Shown here: piece by piece, positions 1 to 11,098 of the stretch
How positions within the stretch are numbered: the stretch's first letter is position 1
How the letters are laid out: every line of letters begins with the position of its first letter
Assembly (NCBI GenBank): GCA_036346375.1
Contig: JAYEVE010000816.1
Span: forward strand, 1 to 64,000
Source of the DNA: Guadua angustifolia
Taxonomy: Eukaryota; Streptophyta; Magnoliopsida; Poales; Poaceae
Direction of reading: 5' to 3'
DNA length: 64,000 nt
Made by a program: the position numbers and the translations under genes
The notes under the pieces: model-generated
The model's input: the letters and a program-made list of their open reading frames with translations, nothing else
Database searches by the model: none
Told to the model about the DNA's origin: nothing

Positions 1-361
1 GGACTTATGCGTAGTGTAGGGGGAGATTATTGCCTGTATCGGATTAAGGACCGAGCTATGTGTTGCTTATAAGCCAAGAAAACTGTGCAACTTTAAGTGC
101 TGGTATGGGACAGTCTTAACCTATTAAGTTGCTTAGATCTGGCTTTGCACATTGTTAGACGAGAGATAGTACAAGCACTCTTTTCTAGATTTGCTTGTAA
201 GGGGCTTCCACACCTCAGTGTGGGTAAATACATGTCGGTACAATGGTGTACGCTTTGCTATGAGAAGATAGATGTTTTGTAGTAAGCGCGCCTATGTTGT
301 TGATCTAAATATAGGGAGAAATTTGTTATGCTTTATTTATTTATGCTTTTTTTCTACCATA
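1..361 (+). mobile_element. Ty3-gypsy-type LTR, left segment (interrupted)
   Basis: This stretch is homologous, in inverted orientation, to about 29,650-29,960, which lies inside a gypsy LTR on the other strand. Shared landmarks are the text around 10-60 (GGGGGAGATTAT, then GGATTAAGGACCGA) and around 240-260 (CAATGGTGTACGC). The homology stops at 361, where a CACTA element begins, and resumes at 11,099. The left boundary lies outside the window, so I cannot say whether this is a solo LTR or part of a longer element. No coding sequence is seen. Confidence 0.75.
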
Positions 362-640
362 CACTACTCTGAGAACCGGCCTTCTGCAACCGGTCTATCT
401 GGCGGTTAAGTGCGCACCGCTTGTGCTCTCGTGCCTAGCGGTTAAGTGGGCAGCAGGCGGAGAGGTCTCTAAAGCGGTTCTTGACCACGAACCCCTTTGG
501 AGTCCCATCTTTAAAGCGGTTAGTGTTTAGAACGCTTCTAGATATCTAAGCGGTTCAAAACTCGAACCGCTTCTATAGGTGGAGATCGAAGCGGTTAGTG
601 TGTAGAACCGCTTGTGGCAGACCCAAATCCGCCAGCGCAT
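362..640 (+). repeat. 5' subterminal repeat array of the CACTA element
   Basis: At least six imperfect palindromic units of the form GCGGTTAGTG(N)AACCGCTT occur here, for example near 541-555, 548-577 and 591-613. Subterminal arrays of this kind bind the element-encoded transposase accessory protein in En/Spm-type elements; that role is inferred here. A TATA-like CATTTAAA at about 639-646 followed by pyrimidine-rich sequence suggests the array also serves as the promoter of the transposase gene. Confidence 0.7.
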
Positions 641-1205
641 TTAAACCCCATCTTCCTCCCGAGCTCGCCTGCAGACAGACAGAGTGGTGGGCGATAGCGA
701 TTCATGGGGGAGGTCTTGCCAAAATTTTCAATTGAGGTTATTAGCTTGGAATTAATTGTTTCTAAGGTGAGTAATATGTTCTTGACATCCTTCTCCCCAT
801 ATATATATATTTTTTGTGCATTGGATGTTGAGAAATCATGTTTTGTTCTTGTGGGAATTATTAGTATTGTTTACATTGTTGGCTTATTTTTTTGTTCTTA
901 AAGCGATATATTGTTTGGTGTATGGAATGAAATGCAATAAATGTGAAACGATGAAAAATTACAAAGGTGGGGAAAAGGTAAAAATAATTTTTATTTAGTA
1001 AAATTAAAATGCGGATGATAGAAAAGGTTTGCATGAACATGTAACAATTAGTTAGTTTTATTTTAAAAAATGCAGCAAGATTAGAAATAATTAGTTGGCT
1101 TTAGTTAAAAGAATCGAGAATGATTAAAAATACAAAACTATTAGACATAGTTAGCTTTAATTAATTAAATATTGTGATAGATGTTGTTATTATTTTTATT
1201 GGTGT
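641..1205 (+). other. CACTA leader, no gene seen
   Basis: A short GC-rich leader (650-700) is followed by AT-rich sequence resembling an intron, up to the first recognisable transposase codons at about 1,206. A candidate splice donor, AAGGTGAGTA, lies at about 763-772. Short open frames here look like chance. Confidence 0.4.
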
Positions 1206-4080
1206 AGATGAACCGCAATGGATGTACAATGCGGACCGTCGGTCAAGAGAGTTCAGAGATGGCATGAAGGAGTTTCTCGACCCGGTAGTTGCATTTTGCC
1301 TCGAGGAAGCTTCATCGTTGTCCATCGTGTAAGCTGCAAGAATGAGAAGGAGCACTCCGAGCGATGGATGGTTATGAGCCATGTGATCACGAGAGGTTTC
1401 ATTGCAAACTATACTCTGCTGGACCCACCATGGAGAAATAGGCGATTGACGGGAAGATGATAAAGAAGATGAAGAAGAGGAAGATAGAATAGCGGTATCT
1501 GGGACACCACTCAATATGGGTCCGTGGAAGATCTGATCGGCAGTATGGCGATGATGAGTTAGATCGGATGCTCCGTGATGGAGAGGAGAGTTCACGGAGG
1601 AAAGACAATACAAAGTTTGAGCATGGTAGAGGACCCGAAGGCGCTTTGTACCCAAAGCGTGGGCGGGGCCACAAAAAGCTGCGTACTACACTAGAACTCA
1701 TGCAATGGAAGGCCACAAGCGGTGTGTCGGACAAGGCATTCAATGGTTTGTTATCACTTTCGTAAAGAAGTTGCTTCGGAAGGTAACACTCTACGAGATC
1801 TCATTATGAAGCGAAGCGGAGTCCTCGCCCTTTAGGATTGCAAGTCACGGAAGATACCGCATGTCCTACGATTGTATCTGTGTCGCAATGAGTATGCCGA
1901 TTTGGAGGTTTGTCGGTGTGCGAAGAATCCCGTTATAAGGTGCAGCGTGTGATCGTGTGAATTAGATGGGAATCGTCTGAAGAAGAGAACTCGGCCAAAG
2001 TATTGTGGTATTTCCTGTGATCCCCGGTTGAAGCGTCTGTTTGCTAACGAAGGTCATGCCAAGATGATGCGTTGGCATGCGAAGAAGCGTAAGGAAGGCG
2101 GGATGCTTAGACACCCTGCGGATGGCTCGCGATGGAGGAAAGTAGATCGGGCTTACGAACTTTGCAAATGGTCGAAAACATAAGGTTTGGGTTGAGCACC
2201 GATGGGATGAATCCTTTCGGTCGGTTGAGCGACATCCGCCTTTTGGCACGTGGCGCTTTGCATCTATAACATTCCTCCATGGTTGTGCATGAAGCGGAAG
2301 TACATCATGATGCCATTGTTGATCGAAGGCCGAAGCAACACAGAAGCGACATCGATGTCTACACGAAGCCATTGGTTGAAGACCTTGTGAAGTTGTGGGA
2401 GGATGGTGTATGCGGGTTTGGGATGAGTACAAAAGAGTATTTCAACTGCGTGCATTGTTGTTTGTAACAATCAGCGATTGGCACGCTCTCGATAACTGTC
2501 AATAAAAGCTGTCAAAGGGTTTAAAGCTCGCACCAGGTGCATAGATGAAGCGGATTGCATGTACTGAAAAACTCTCGGAAGTGTGTGTACATGGGCCACC
2601 GCAGTTTCTTCTGGCAGTCATGCTTTGAGGTGGAAAAGCGATAAATTTAACAGGGAACAGAAGTCGTGTTAAGCCTCGGCATCGTAATAGGCGACTTGTG
2701 TTTGCTATGATAAAGGATCTGAAAGTAGTATTTGGGAAGGGTCTTGGAAGCATACATGCGAGCGAGGATGGTCATGCACCCACATGGAAGAAGAAATCAA
2801 TATTTTGGGACTGCCGTATTGGGAAGATTTGGAGGTTAAGTCACTCGCTTGACTTCATGCACATCACGAAAAATGTTTGCTTGAACACTGCTAGGCTACA
2901 TAGATATGTATGGCGTCGAAAGATACTGCGCAAGCTCGGAAGGACCTTGAAGACATGGAGGTGAGGAGTGACCTACATCAGAAAAACAAAGAAGGGACAA
3001 AACAACTTTTCTACATCCTGCGAGCTACACTCCAAGCAAAGAAGAAAAAAAAAGCATGATTGAGTGTTTGAGCAGTGTGAAGGTCCTACGGATACTCCTC
3101 AAATGTAAAGAGACTACGTAAACACGAAGAACAAACTCCAAGGCCTAAAATCCATGGCGCCTTGTGTTGATGACTGATTGCTCCCGGTAGGCTGTCGGTA
3201 TCTTGCCAGAGTGGGTGCGGGGGACAATCACAAAGCTATGTTCCTTCTGAGCGCCATTTCGCAGAAGGTTGTCGAACCAGCTAAAGCGCCTAAGTTGGAG
3301 GCCGATGTGGTACAAAGTTTGGTTAGCCTCGAGATGATCTTTCCTCCTGCATTCTTTGATATCATGGTTCATCTCACCGTTCACCTTGTCAAGGAGATAG
3401 GTATCCTCGGACCGGTGTATCTGCACAACATGTTCCTTCGAGAGGTACATGAGTGTCCTCAAAATACGTCCGTAACCGTTCGGCGTCCGGGAAGGCTGCA
3501 TTGCCGGGAGCTACGTGTGGAGGAGGTGATAGAGTTTTGTGTGGATTACATGAATGATCTAAATCCTATCGGCGTCCCCATATCACGACACGAGAGGAGG
3601 CTACGGGGCAAAGGACAATAGGAAGGCAATCGATTGCATGCAATGATCTTGTTGCATTCAAGCAAGCACATTTCCACATTACGAAGCAATCAACTATAGT
3701 CGCCCCTATGTCCTTGACACAAGAGTGTCTCGCCCACGAGTTCACAGGGAAGAGCAGAGAGTTGGATAACCAGAAGCACATGGATTCTTTCGGTGGCTCT
3801 GAAGTACATCCTTGAGGAAGGGTCAAGCGATGAACTATTGGAGCAGCTTGGCTCGGGGACCATCACAAGAAATCGTGACATTCAAGGGGTATGAGATCAA
3901 TGGTTACACATTCTACACGATTCGGGATACAGGGCACCAACGAGCAGTGATTGTCGTATAGCCGCAGAAGACAACGGTGGCGAGTTGGACACATATTATG
4001 GTTTCATAGAAGAAATATGGGAGCTCGACTATGGACCTCTGAAGGTCCCTCTATTTAAGTGCCAATGGGTCAAGTGACTC
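1206..4080 (+). pseudogene. tnp2-type CACTA transposase, degenerate
   Basis: Recognisable blocks occur in the order of plant CACTA transposases. An N-terminal Transpos_assoc-like block lies at about 1,206-1,440 (WMYNADRRSREFRDGMKEFLD region, then CKNEKEHS). A tnp2 core follows, with TTLELMQWKATSGVSDKAF at about 1,688-1,745, LRHPADGSRWRKVD near 2,105-2,150, and a block at about 2,265-2,460 resembling the IYNLPPWLCMKRKYI region. The HSLDFMHITKNVCLNT motif is near 2,848-2,895. A DUF4218-like domain lies at 3,178-3,621 (FFDIMVHLTVHLVKE), and the start of a DUF4216-like domain at about 3,866-3,925 (VTFKGYEINGYTFYTI). In active elements this enzyme binds the termini and cuts out the element. The frame changes at least eight times and in-frame stops are frequent, so no functional protein is expected. 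The family call is secure; exon limits are not. Confidence 0.85.
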
Positions 4081-5303
4081 CAAAGCGGTGTGAAGGTCGA
4101 CAAATCGGCATGACAACCGTGGATCTCACGAGTCGGCTATAAGGCGCGAACCGTTTGTTCTCATGACGATGTGATCCGGTCTTCTATGTAATGGACATGT
4201 CAAGCAAACCTAAAGCGAAGGACAAGCAAAAGGTAATGCCAAAGCGACATGTGGTTCTCCAAGGCAAGCGAAGGATTGTAGGAGTTGAGAACGTCACCAA
4301 GCGAGGAAGAGTATGGTCGATTCGACGAGCTCCCTCCTTTTCGAGTTGATGTCGACATAAGCGTCTGCGTGGCGATGATGTCGATGCTCCTTACATACGT
4401 CACGATCATAACGAAGGAACAATTGTAAAGCGAAGACTTAAGATGTACTACTTGTATACAAATTATTCCATATGATCATGTTGATATGTTGATGTTTAAC
4501 ATTGCTTGTACATAATTATTTATACAAATTTTAAAATGAAAACAAAGCTTGAAAACCATTTGTACACATTTTAAAATGAGAACAAAACCTGAAAATTTAT
4601 ATCCACTCTATGAAAGAATTGCGTAAATTTTACCATAAAAAGAAATTCAGCTTAGCATAGTTAGCTCATAAATTCCCATACAAAAACCCCAAAAGCGTGT
4701 GAAATTTATAACATTACAATGATAGCTATATTAACTAAAAGAGCAACATTACAATGATAGCTATATTAACTAATTTCTTTAGCATGTCCTCTACTCTTTC
4801 CATCCTTTCTTCTAGCTTTTAATACTCTTGTTGTCATCGAAGCGTGGGATGTGCATCTCTCCCTCTTATAGACACTAGTATGGGATCTGTGAACTCTCTC
4901 CTTGGCGACAAATCTTCTTGTAATGCAGACAATTTGCATTGCAAGATTTTCAAGACTATGGTGGCTTTATCATTACTTTATATCTGGACATCTTGTGCCC
5001 TTCAAGCGAAAAGAATGGAGCGGAAGGTGAAAGTCAAGGAATATGAACAAATGAATAACTTCAAAAACTTACCGACATATTGAACACTTCATGAACACTC
5101 GGGATGGATTCTTGGATGTCACGGAGGTGAACACATTCTGGGATCTCGCATCGAGGACACGATAGCTTCATCCGCAATGCCTCTAGTTGTCTCTTCGTCT
5201 CGCCATTTGATGAAGCCGTCGACATGAATTAATTGCTTCAAAGAGTGAAACAAATTACCATCAACAATATTTTTCTTTACTCCAACATGAATATATCAAC
5301 AAA
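4081..5303 (+). other. CACTA interior between gene 1 and the central inverted repeat
   Basis: About 4,081-4,440 is probably the decayed tail of the transposase gene. The rest is AT-rich with no gene I can support. It contains the short tandem duplication listed separately. Confidence 0.4.
4710..4773 (+). repeat. 35-bp tandem duplication
   Basis: Two near-identical copies starting with AACATTACAATGATAGCTAT, at 4,710 and 4,745, lie head to tail in AT-rich CACTA interior sequence. Confidence 0.85.
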
Positions 5304-6150
5304 ACTCCTTGTGGGCATTTCACGAACACCTTGTGGGCATGAAAGCGAGAGAGGGGGAGGGGCGTCTGACGAGAGAGGCGCTTGGGACTTAGAAAATTTG
5401 AAGGTGTGGGAGAGTGCATGCGGGGACTTAGAGAGTTTAAGCTCTACCAACTTCTACAAGCGGTTGGTAGTAAGAACCGCTTGTAAATCACGATCTACAA
5501 GCGGTTAGTAATACCAACCACTTGTGAAGGCCACGATAAAAAAAAGAATGGCAAGGCATGGCGTGGTTGAACAGGGTGGTTGAGCCGTACACTCAAGCGC
5601 CACGCGCTAGCCGAGGAGAAGAGATCTTATCGAGCTATGTGGGCCCGTATTGTTTTTAATATTAGCGGTCGGCACGTTTACAAGCGGTTGGTATTACGAA
5701 CGGCAGAAAAACCCTCTCAAGCGGTTGGTAATACCACACGCTTACATAAAACTTTCACTGTCGCCCATCCATGCGTTACATAGCGGTTAGTAATATTAAC
5801 GCTTGTAGAAGTCCTCTTTAAAGCGGTTGATAATACTAACGCTTGAGACTTCTACTGGCGGTTGTTATTACCAACGCTTGTGAAAATGAGTGCCCTATAT
5901 AAAGTTCATCTTGCCGCTCTTCCTCACACCCCAAATTTTCTAAGTCCCGCTTCCTCACAACCCAAATTTTCTCGGTTCGCCACCTCAGTGAGTCCCAGTG
6001 GCCAGCGCCACCTGTCAGGACCTCCTCTGCCACCGCTCGCGCCGCCCGCCATTCCACCCGGGACCCGGAGATCCTAGAGTGCAGCGGCGCCCCTCCTGCT
6101 CTCTCTGTTTTTATGCACACAAGGTGTTGGTGAAATGCCCACAAGGAGTG
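5304..6150 (+). repeat. Large inverted repeat flanking an internal subterminal-type array
   Basis: The left arm (about 5,304-5,416) and right arm (about 5,918-6,147) are inverted copies. Both carry ACTCCTTGTGGGCATTTCAC, then AACACCTTGTG, an AG-rich run, GGGACTTAGAAAATTTG and GGTGTG. The right arm holds roughly 100 bp of extra GC-rich sequence. Between the arms, at about 5,456-5,885, are seven AAGCGGTT...CGCTTG units spaced 55-70 bp, the same motif as at the element's ends. A TATA box sits on the right-hand side of the array at 5,895-5,904. The layout looks like a duplicated, outward-facing promoter centred on the array. Confidence 0.75.
5895..5904 (+). promoter_or_regulatory. Probable TATA box for CACTA gene 2
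   Basis: CTATATAAAG lies directly downstream of the internal array and is followed by pyrimidine-rich leader sequence (about 5,918-6,060). It points towards the second gene of the element. Confidence 0.5.
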
Positions 6151-7091
6151 TTTATGTTGTCTTTGTGATTAGTGGATGGCTATGAAGTGTTGTGATTAGT
6201 GCCCACAAGGAGTGTTGAATGGATGGCTATGAAATGGTTTTTTGTTCTGTTAGTGTTCATGTGTTATGGTCGGTGCGGGAGGGAGGGAGTAGTAGTCGGC
6301 GGATGAGAAGCGAGCCGGCCGAGTAGTACTCCCTGCTCACATATTAATCTCTCCTTTGTCACATTGTAGCGGTGGAAGTAAAATTAATCCATGCAGATGC
6401 ATGTGATTAATCCTACTGACTAATACTTGGATTCCATTTCTCCACAATACATATTCCCTTCTCTCCATTAGAGTTATCACTCATACATATTCCCTTCAAC
6501 AATTGTTGCTAAATTGTTATTATATTTTTTACTAGCACTTCATATATTTTTTACTACAATAGTTGCTAAATTGTTGTCGATGATTTAGTTTTCCTGCTCT
6601 CCATCGGTGATTCATTAACATTCCTCTTTATTTATGCCACAGGGGCGTAATCACAATCTATCCTTTATTCAGTTGAAATTTGGTCGAGATGAAGGCGTAC
6701 ACTCGGTAAAATTTCTGAATAAAAAATTAATGAATCATTCCTTATTAGTGTGGAATAAGAATGATTCGTTATTTTTTATTAAACAAATAATATATATGAA
6801 TTGTCAATTGTATATGTATCTTGTGAAATGTGTAAGTCTATGTGAAATGTGTAAGGATATGTGAATTGTCAATTGTATATGTATCTTGTGAAATGTGTAA
6901 GTCTATGTGAAATGTGTAAGTATATGTGAAATGTATAAGTATATGTGAATTGTCAATTGTATATGTATCATGTGAAATGTGTAAGTATATGATTGCATCG
7001 AGAAAGTTCATATATAATCTAAGCCTCGAATTGTTCTCAACAATCTTGTCTTAAGTATATAATCTAAGCCTCGAGATTTGCTCTACTCTAG
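6151..7091 (+). other. AT-rich leader or intron of CACTA gene 2
   Basis: No coding region is recognisable. The stretch includes the tandem repeat at 6,795-6,990. The next recognisable coding start is ATG at 7,092. Confidence 0.4.
6795..6990 (+). repeat. Tandem repeat, three units of about 65-85 bp
   Basis: Three head-to-tail units each begin GAATTGTCAATTGTATATG and carry one or more TGTGAAATGTGTAAG sub-repeats. The variable number of sub-repeats accounts for the unequal unit lengths. Confidence 0.85.
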
Positions 7092-10000
7092 ATGGCGACA
7101 CCAAGGCGTGGTGACAGGAATACGATGAAGCGGAAAATCATTGTTTGAGACCATTCGCATTTGGGTAGCGTCTTAGCCAATGAGGCCGTTATCAGCGATG
7201 CGGAAAATCACGATGTTCTTCTTGGCTGACGCTGTCGATGAGGCCGTTAACCTTGGTACCAAGGTATACTCTTACCCATTATAAATTCACCGTAAACATT
7301 TAATTATTCTAAAATCATTCATATTATATGTGTTTGTGTATCGACCGGTACCTCATTGGCCACCGATCCGGAATGAGCAGAGGACCTAACAAAGCCTTCG
7401 ACAAAATGCGTGATAATTGAAGTCGGCAATGGCGAGTCTGCTAGCCGGATTCACAATTGGGCCTTTCAACAGCGCTTGCGGCTACCACGTGAGGATCACG
7501 TCCCAATCGACATCAAGAAATGGGCGAAGTCCTGCGGCTACCAAGGCGCTCTGGAATGATATAAAGGAAAATTTCACTTTTCGAGAAGGATCTGACGAAG
7601 GCCAAGAGATGGGCTTTGAAGAAGATGGCAACTTCCTTTCGGCGGTGGAAGTCGTCCCTCACCCATAAGTACATCGACAAAGGAGAAAGGCGGACTTCAA
7701 TAAATTTCCTAAGTGGCCGATCATTGGGATGCTTCGAGGAGTACAAGGTGTGGGATCACAGGACATCTTTGCGAGAGAAAAACAAGGTGAATGCGGAAGA
7801 AAAATACCACCACCATCTCGGGACCGGTGGTTACATCAAAATTGCAAAGAAATGGGACAAGCGGGAAGATGAGCTTGGCGGCCACGATATTATACTGGCG
7901 AATTGGGAGCCCGCATGCGCAATGGTTATTGGGTCGCAGGGCAGCCTTGCTGATAATGGTAGCTTGGTGATGGCACCGCGATCCGAGAAGTTGGTGAAAG
8001 GATTGCGAAGCAATCGGCGAGACTCGGTCGAGGATCCTTCTTGCAGACGGACGAGGAGAATAACGAGCTAACATATGCCCTTCAAAACCACGAGCACGGG
8101 GCGGACACGAGGTTTCGGGGAAGGTGCCATGGAGGCGCGGCTTTGCCAAAGACTCAAGCACTTACGAGTCGGGGCGAAGCAAGAGGAGAGATCGAGGTAG
8201 AGTGAGCCGATTGGAGGAAGAGCTTAGAGCTCGAAGGCTTCCATCGATGACTGGTCACAAAAAGTGTCGAAGCAATGAGCGACCCAGGAGCACTACGTTC
8301 GACCAATGTTGAGCGGCGCGAATCCGTCGATCAGACCGCGCCAAAAGCGATTCTTGGCGTCGCCGTGGCCTATGTGAGCGACCCGCGCCCGTCATCCGTG
8401 GACAGCATCAAGGTTAAATGCGCCGGTCGAGCTACACATTGATATCGTAACCTCTCCTTCAAGGTGGCTTACGGCATGGCTTATCCGGTGGAAGCGGGCG
8501 GACATTCCATCGCAACGAGATACCCTCCGGATACTCCAAGGTCACGGTGGAAGAGGTGGTGGGGGCCGAAGATCTCGTTCTCGATATTCACAGGGGCGGC
8601 GAGGTGACCAACCTTGGGCGAGCCCTCCATGCTTTATTCATCCTATGGCGCAAAAAGTACATCATATTTCCGGATGGTGTGGAGGTTATATCTCCGGCAA
8701 GAGAGGCCCATAATTTGAGCGGCTCGAGAGCAAGCACGCCTCCTCCACGCCGACAACCCACGACTCCTCGGCGTCGCTTTGCACGCAATGCTTCCCGATG
8801 GTCGAGCCGCCTCCTTCACCTCCGCTCCAAAAAGCCCGACTCGCCGCCACCGCCACTTTGAAAGTAAAAGCACCCAACATCTCCGGTCCCACGCCTCGGC
8901 ATCTCCCAGGAAAAGCTCGATGTCGAAGGAAGATCACACTAGCACCTCCTCCCACGAAATCGGCATCCGGCGCCGACGAGAATGTCAAAACAACGCCAAA
9001 GAGGCCATATGACTGCTGCGGAGGAGCTAATTTATCCGTAAAGCCGGATGTGGCGAGCGACTTCGCCAAAAGCGAGCCAAGGTTAAAATAGATAAAAAAG
9101 CGTGAAGCACTTTCGGTCATGCGGGCAGCGCGCCACACTGTGATGGCGACTACAAAGGACAATAAGAAGGCTACGATGAAAAATACACGGGCTCCTTGGC
9201 GGAAAGAAAGAAAAAGTGGAAGATCGTGAGTCTTTGAGGAGTTGAGAAAATGGCATTCTGAAGGAGGCGGGACTCAAATCATTAGACCGGGATATTCCAA
9301 TAATGGCACCAATCAAATGGAAGTATGAGTTGACAAGCGCTAATTGATCCAAAGGATATAAAGATCTCCCAACCAAGATCGTCAAATGCATGAATGGTAC
9401 ATGGAAAGGGCATCTAAAGGATATACAATGTTCCTCCTCGTTTCCAAGATGAGTATTTCTTCGCGGGAACAATCCGAGAACTATGGTTGGAATTCGATGA
9501 CTTGTACCATGTGTACCAAGGAGGCGAGGTCAGCGTGTCTTTCATGTCTCTGCTGGTGTGCGTAAGTGTCGATCTACTAAGTTTACCGTTTGCTTCCTCC
9601 GCACCACAAAATTGAAAATCTAATTAACTTAGTTATCCTTCTTATGTAGAATGGAGATACAACGATGTAAAGGCGGGCAAGCAGAGCGTTGGCTTCATCG
9701 ACCCAGAGATTGTCAGCGAGAAAATCTGGTCATCTGTTGACAAGCAAAAGCAGCTACTTGAGGAATACCTTTTGCATGCATTGTTGAAACAACACTACAA
9801 ACCGTACATATACGCCCTTCAACTTCAAGTCGTGTTCTCACAAACCTCTTGTTCTTGTATTTCTTAAGCCATTGATAGTCACGAGTAGCTACTTATCCAT
9901 ATGTTGCAATATACGAATAGGTTTCTTTGGATCCTTCTAGTCATCGAGCTTGACAACGGCGGGATTACGGTTTATGACTCAAGAAGGAATCCGTCCAAAA

Positions 10001-10560
10001 ATACCAATGGTTCATTAACATCCTTAACAAGACATTTGCAAAGTTTAAGAAGAAGCAAAAGGAGAATTCGAGAAAAGAATTGAAGTCATAGTAAGCACTT
10101 TCAGTCGTACTACAAAACTATTATTAATATACATCGCCATATCAGTTCTTCATCGATATTCTAAAATTTCTCCCGTGAAGGTTAAGCGCCCGGCATTTGG
10201 AAACAACTTATGTGGCTACTCGTGTTCCACTATATTCAAAGTTTTATCCATGGCGGCGTGGAACATTATCTTTGAGGTTAGTATATGCATGTCAATTTGT
10301 TAGCTACAACTTACATTTTAATTAATTGCATGTGATCGGATATTTATATACTTCCGCAATTAATTGTCATTAACATCGATGAGCACGTTAACGTGCTCCG
10401 CCTCACCGGTCGCGCCTCCAGAACAACTTATCGGCTTCCTTGTCAGCGAGGTTGTATCTCCAAATGGCGAGTTCCATGTAAGGTTTCTGCGTTGGACACC
10501 GCTGGCGATGCGACATCCACGTCGACCAAGGACATAAAGAGTGGCGCATGCAACAAATGA
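7092..10560 (+). pseudogene. CACTA gene 2 with Ulp1-like (C48) protease domain, degenerate
   Basis: From an ATG at 7,092 (MATPRRGDRN) the frame breaks repeatedly, but charged low-complexity segments typical of the second protein of grass CACTA elements follow, including 7,616-8,071 and 8,190-8,310. At 9,690-10,280 the sequence matches the plant transposon version of the Ulp1/SENP cysteine protease catalytic domain. Visible blocks are FIDPEIVSEKIW, LLKQHYKPYIYAP, WILLVIELDNGGITVYDS (about 9,928-9,981) and GNNLCGYSC around the nucleophile Cys (about 10,200-10,225). Where the family has the catalytic His before Trp (HW), this copy has Leu (LW). Members cut SUMO-like modifiers; here activity is unlikely. 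Gaps between blocks are probably introns. Confidence 0.7.
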
Positions 10561-10814
10561 GTTCGATAATCATTTTTCATCATTCAAACTTATGCGTCGG
10601 TTGCGTGTATGTACTTGTCCATTTTTACACTATTAAGTTCGTTTTTTGTGTCTTGAGCTAGCATGTGAACATGTGTATGAGTATGCATATGTAATATATA
10701 TTTAATTACATAAAAAACTCCTCCACTCATATTTAATTTCACGGTCAAAAGCGATATACAAAAACTTTGTAGAACATATTCTATAATGCATATAATCGAA
10801 AACTCTCTCCACAA
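10561..10814 (+). other. 3' flank of CACTA gene 2
   Basis: AT-rich sequence with no gene, running from the end of the Ulp1-like gene to the 3' subterminal array. Confidence 0.4.
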
Positions 10815-11098
10815 CGGTTGGTGAGTCCAACAACACGATCTTTGCTCTCCTAGCGGTTCGTAATACTAACCGCTTGAATATCGTTCTCCTAGCGGTTTGT
10901 AACACGAACGCTTGTGGCGTCCCCAAATGGCGGCTACTGGCCTTCTGGACACGTTCCCAACCGCTTACGGTGCCACGGCCTGGCGGTTCGAGCAACCGCT
11001 TGTCATACCGAGCGGGTATCACTGTGATTGCTTAAAGCGATTATAAAACGCTTGTAAAGGGATTCTGAGCGCTTGTGATAGCTGGTTACGTAGTAGTG
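10815..11098 (+). repeat. 3' subterminal repeat array of the CACTA element
   Basis: At least five units of the GCGGTT...AACCGCTTG palindromic motif occur, with spacers such as CGTAATACTA near 10,858-10,868. They run up to the terminal AGTAGTG. The spacer sequence resembles the internal array (5,456-5,885) more than the 5' array. Confidence 0.7.

Larger units (their letters stand above)
362..11098 (+). mobile_element. Complete CACTA (En/Spm) DNA transposon, 10.7 kb
   Basis: The element starts with CACTACT at 362 and ends with AGTAGTG at 11,098. It is flanked by a perfect 3-bp target duplication, ATA (359-361 and 11,099-11,101), the size expected for this superfamily. Terminal similarity beyond the first 7 bases is weak. 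Both ends carry subterminal arrays of an AGCGGTT...AACCGCTT motif. Inside are a degenerate tnp2-type transposase (about 1,206-4,080) and a second gene with a Ulp1-like domain (about 7,092-10,560), both on the plus strand. An unoccupied paralogue of the insertion site survives in inverted orientation at 29,647-29,649, confirming both borders. Both genes are broken, so the copy should be non-autonomous. Confidence 0.9.
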
